From Lederbergia sp. NSJ-179 (GTDB taxonomy: Bacteria > Bacillota > Bacilli > Bacillales > Bacillaceae_C), in contig NZ_JALIFP010000013.1 in the NCBI RefSeq assembly GCF_022867885.1, positions 52,840-116,839 of the forward strand: a DNA stretch of 64,000 nucleotides, read 5' to 3'. Position 1 is the stretch's first letter. Each line of letters opens with the position of its first letter. Below are positions 62,380 to 64,000 of the stretch, one piece after another. Under the pieces are notes generated by a model, which saw only the letters and a program-made list of their open reading frames with translations, did not search any database and was not told the origin of the DNA. The translations under genes and the position numbers were made by a program.

Positions 62380-62580
62380 AGGAGGTCCGCAAGATGCGGG
62401 TCAGAACGGCGTGGCAATTGTTGTCACGGGCCAACAGGATGTTGGTCAGAACGGCGTTGCGCCAGGACGGCGCGAACTTAGCCGTTCATCCATTAAACGG
62501 TCGCCTTGCGCTTTTCTTAAAAGGTAAGAAAGTATAAAAATTGGCTAGCGTTGAGAGCCAGCTCCAGCGCCTCAATTATA
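62380..62580 (+). repeat. Dispersed intergenic repeat after argS
   Basis: Contains GCAAGATGCGGGTCAGAACG, GCCAACAGGATGTTGGTCAG, GCGTTGCGCCAGGACGGCGC, CTTAGCCGTTCATCC, then CGCCTTGCGCTTTTCTTAAA. It runs into the start of a further copy (GGTAAGAAAGTATAAAAATT, GCCAGCTCCAGCGCCTC). Same words as the repeat at 47512-47745, but in a different order. Confidence 0.7.
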
Positions 62581-62610
62581 GGTGTTACTATTGGATTTAT
62601 TTTTTCTTTT

Positions 62611-63807
62611 TTATAAAAGCCCTTTAAAAATCCATCCCATTCCTTCTTTGATGCGCATGAACAGACCAATTTGGTTTAACCTTTCTAATGTAAGAAGTTC
62701 CGATTGTTGAATATCTTTTTCTACAATTGCTTGTACATGGGTGATTAAATGTTGATCATAGATAAAACAGGTCATCTCATTGTTGAGGAAAAAACTGCGA
62801 TAATCAAAATTGGCTGTCCCGATACTGCATAATCGCTGGTCGATGATTACAACCTTTCCGTGAAAAAAACCTTTTTCAAATTGATAGATGGAAGCTCCTA
62901 AGGAAAGGAGCTTTCGTAAATAGGGAAAAGAAGCTTCCTTCACAATGGGATGGTCGGCTTTATTGGGGACGAGAATTTTTAGTTCAACACCTCTTTTTAA
63001 TGCCTTTTTTAGTTCGGAAAATAGATTTGGCGGCGGGATGAAGTAAGGTGTCCCAATTAGAATCGAGTGATTGGCCTCTTTGAGCAATTGAACCCATTTT
63101 TTATCCAAGCCAACACCTTGGGATGGATAAATTTGGTATTTTATTTCTCCTTCCTTTACCATACTGCCTTTACTTTTTTGCATGTTTTTCCCTGTAGCTT
63201 TTCGCCAATCCACTATAAATTCCTGCTGTAAATCAAGCACACCTTCTCCTTTTATACGAATATGGTAGTCGCGCCAAGGAGATAATTTGGGATCCTGATC
63301 AATATACTCCATCCCAATATTATAACCGCCTAAATAGCCAATTTTTCCGTCAATAATGGTGCTTTTTCGATGATTGCGTTGTTGCAGGGTATAAAAAGGG
63401 AAAGGCCATTTTGGTTTATGACAAAAGGCAAATTCAATGCCATGTTTGCGAGCGCTCTTAATCCATTTACAAGGGACAGTTCGACTCCCAAGCCAGTCAA
63501 GGATGACATGGATTTTCACGCCTCTTTTGGCTTGCTCCTCTAAAATTGTAAAGAAAGTACGGCTTAATAGATCATTTTGAACGATGTAAAATTGTACTTG
63601 AATCGACGATTTTGCTTGTTTGAGATCACTAAAAAGTGCATGAAATAAATCCATTCCGTTTGTAATGAGTTGTATTTCTCCTTGACGTTTAGGATATTTA
63701 TTTTCTTTATATGTGTTGATATGCATTCGTCTGCCCAAGTGGTAATCTAGGTATACGCATAATATGATGAATAGAATAAGTATGATTCCAATGATCCAAC
63801 CCATCAT
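62611..63807 (-). CDS. clsB: Cardiolipin synthase / phospholipase D-like protein (ClsB/YwjE type)
   Basis: This 398-residue protein has an N-terminal membrane helix (about residues 3-23) and two HKD motifs: HRKSTIIDGKIGYLGGYNIG (about 145-164) and HGKVVIIDQRLCSIGTANFD (about 321-340). It condenses phosphatidylglycerol to cardiolipin at the membrane. Position near argS matches ywjE of B. subtilis. GGAAGGGGGG precedes two in-frame ATGs (63807, 63804). Confidence 0.85.
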   Translation of the reverse strand: MMGWIIGIILILFIILCVYLDYHLGRRMHINTYKENKYPKRQGEIQLITNGMDLFHALFSDLKQAKSSIQVQFYIVQNDLLSRTFFTILEEQAKRGVKIHVILDWLGSRTVPCKWIKSARKHGIEFAFCHKPKWPFPFYTLQQRNHRKSTIIDGKIGYLGGYNIGMEYIDQDPKLSPWRDYHIRIKGEGVLDLQQEFIVDWRKATGKNMQKSKGSMVKEGEIKYQIYPSQGVGLDKKWVQLLKEANHSILIGTPYFIPPPNLFSELKKALKRGVELKILVPNKADHPIVKEASFPYLRKLLSLGASIYQFEKGFFHGKVVIIDQRLCSIGTANFDYRSFFLNNEMTCFIYDQHLITHVQAIVEKDIQQSELLTLERLNQIGLFMRIKEGMGWIFKGLL

Positions 63808-63970
63808 AAACCCCCCTTCCTCCGTCTCGTATTGTCAAAACTTATATAGTAAAAAGTTAATAAAATCTTGATTTATAGGGCTTAGAATACAAAAAACTTG
63901 CCACCCCCCTAAAATCTGAAGATAATTGAGGTTACCACACACCCAAAATCCCAGAATAGGAAGTGACAAG

Positions 63971-64000
63971 TTGTACCCTCAATTATTAACTTATTTACTC
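63971..64000 (+). CDS. Possible start of a gene cut by the window edge
   Basis: TTG 63971, six bases after AGGAAGTGA, opens a frame MYPQLLTYLL that runs off the end. The preceding 80 bases include CTTGCCACCCCCC near 63897 and a later AAGTGACAAG at 63961, unlike the flanking DNA, and might be the edge of an insertion sequence. Ten codons are too few to decide. Confidence 0.2.
   Translation, partial: MYPQLLTYLL

Overview
The window comes from a spore-forming, low-GC member of the Bacillaceae. It carries gerQ, rsfA and pbpG-type sporulation genes, bacillithiol (bshB2/yojF), coproporphyrin-dependent haem (hemQ) and LipL genes. From about 44 kb to 63.8 kb the gene content and much of the order resemble the ywd-ywf-ywh-ywi block of Bacillus subtilis (pdxK, ywdI, ywdK, gerQ, hemQ, pta, lipL, rsfA, ywfO, ywgA, ywhB, ywhC, ywhD, pbpG, ywiB, argS, cardiolipin synthase). 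The species cannot be named from the sequence alone.

Left part (0-23 kb) is accessory carbohydrate metabolism. It opens with a cell-wall sugar module: a PIG-L/LmbE-type protein, an exo-N-acetylmuramidase NamZ and an RpiR/MurR-type regulator. A galactosamine/tagatose-type catabolic operon follows: GntR/UTRA regulator, AgaS-like SIS isomerase, class II aldolase, LacC-like kinase, then a DUF4091 protein, a Gfo/Idh/MocA oxidoreductase and an MFS transporter. Next come two ABC sugar uptake clusters, with a GH4 glycosidase and a PfkB kinase. This ABC region is scarred. It has a duplicated regulatory leader (promoter, cre-like site, 15-bp operator), the stump of a lost solute-binding protein, a decayed group II intron, and a permease broken by a C7 homopolymer. 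The same 15-bp operator motif occurs before the GntR gene, before agaS and in both ABC leaders, which suggests one local regulon.

Middle part (23-44 kb): an Rpn/YhgA-type protein that has lost its nuclease core, the threonine-degradation pair kbl-tdh, recQ, a YjiH membrane protein, and a small HELGH-motif protein. A two-component system is followed by an FtsX-type ABC transporter, and then by the teichoic-acid D-alanylation operon dltXABCD with an ECF-sigma-like promoter. Between the histidine kinase and the ABC ATPase sits about 1.2 kb of 51-52 bp tandem repeats (23 copies) with a clear five-unit higher-order pattern. Downstream of the array, three GTCA(C/T) direct repeats spaced exactly 11 bp apart look like a response-regulator site for the ABC operon.

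Right part (44-64 kb) is the conserved Bacillus core block. It is interspersed with a family of GC-rich intergenic repeats ending in a (G)CGCTTGCGCTTTTCTT-like motif; two of these loci carry internal tandem duplications. A short remnant of a ThiF/MoeB-family gene lies before a YhfC-family membrane protein. The right edge (after 63.85 kb) looks like the beginning of another gene, possibly a mobile element, cut by the window. No rRNA, tRNA or CRISPR array was recognised.
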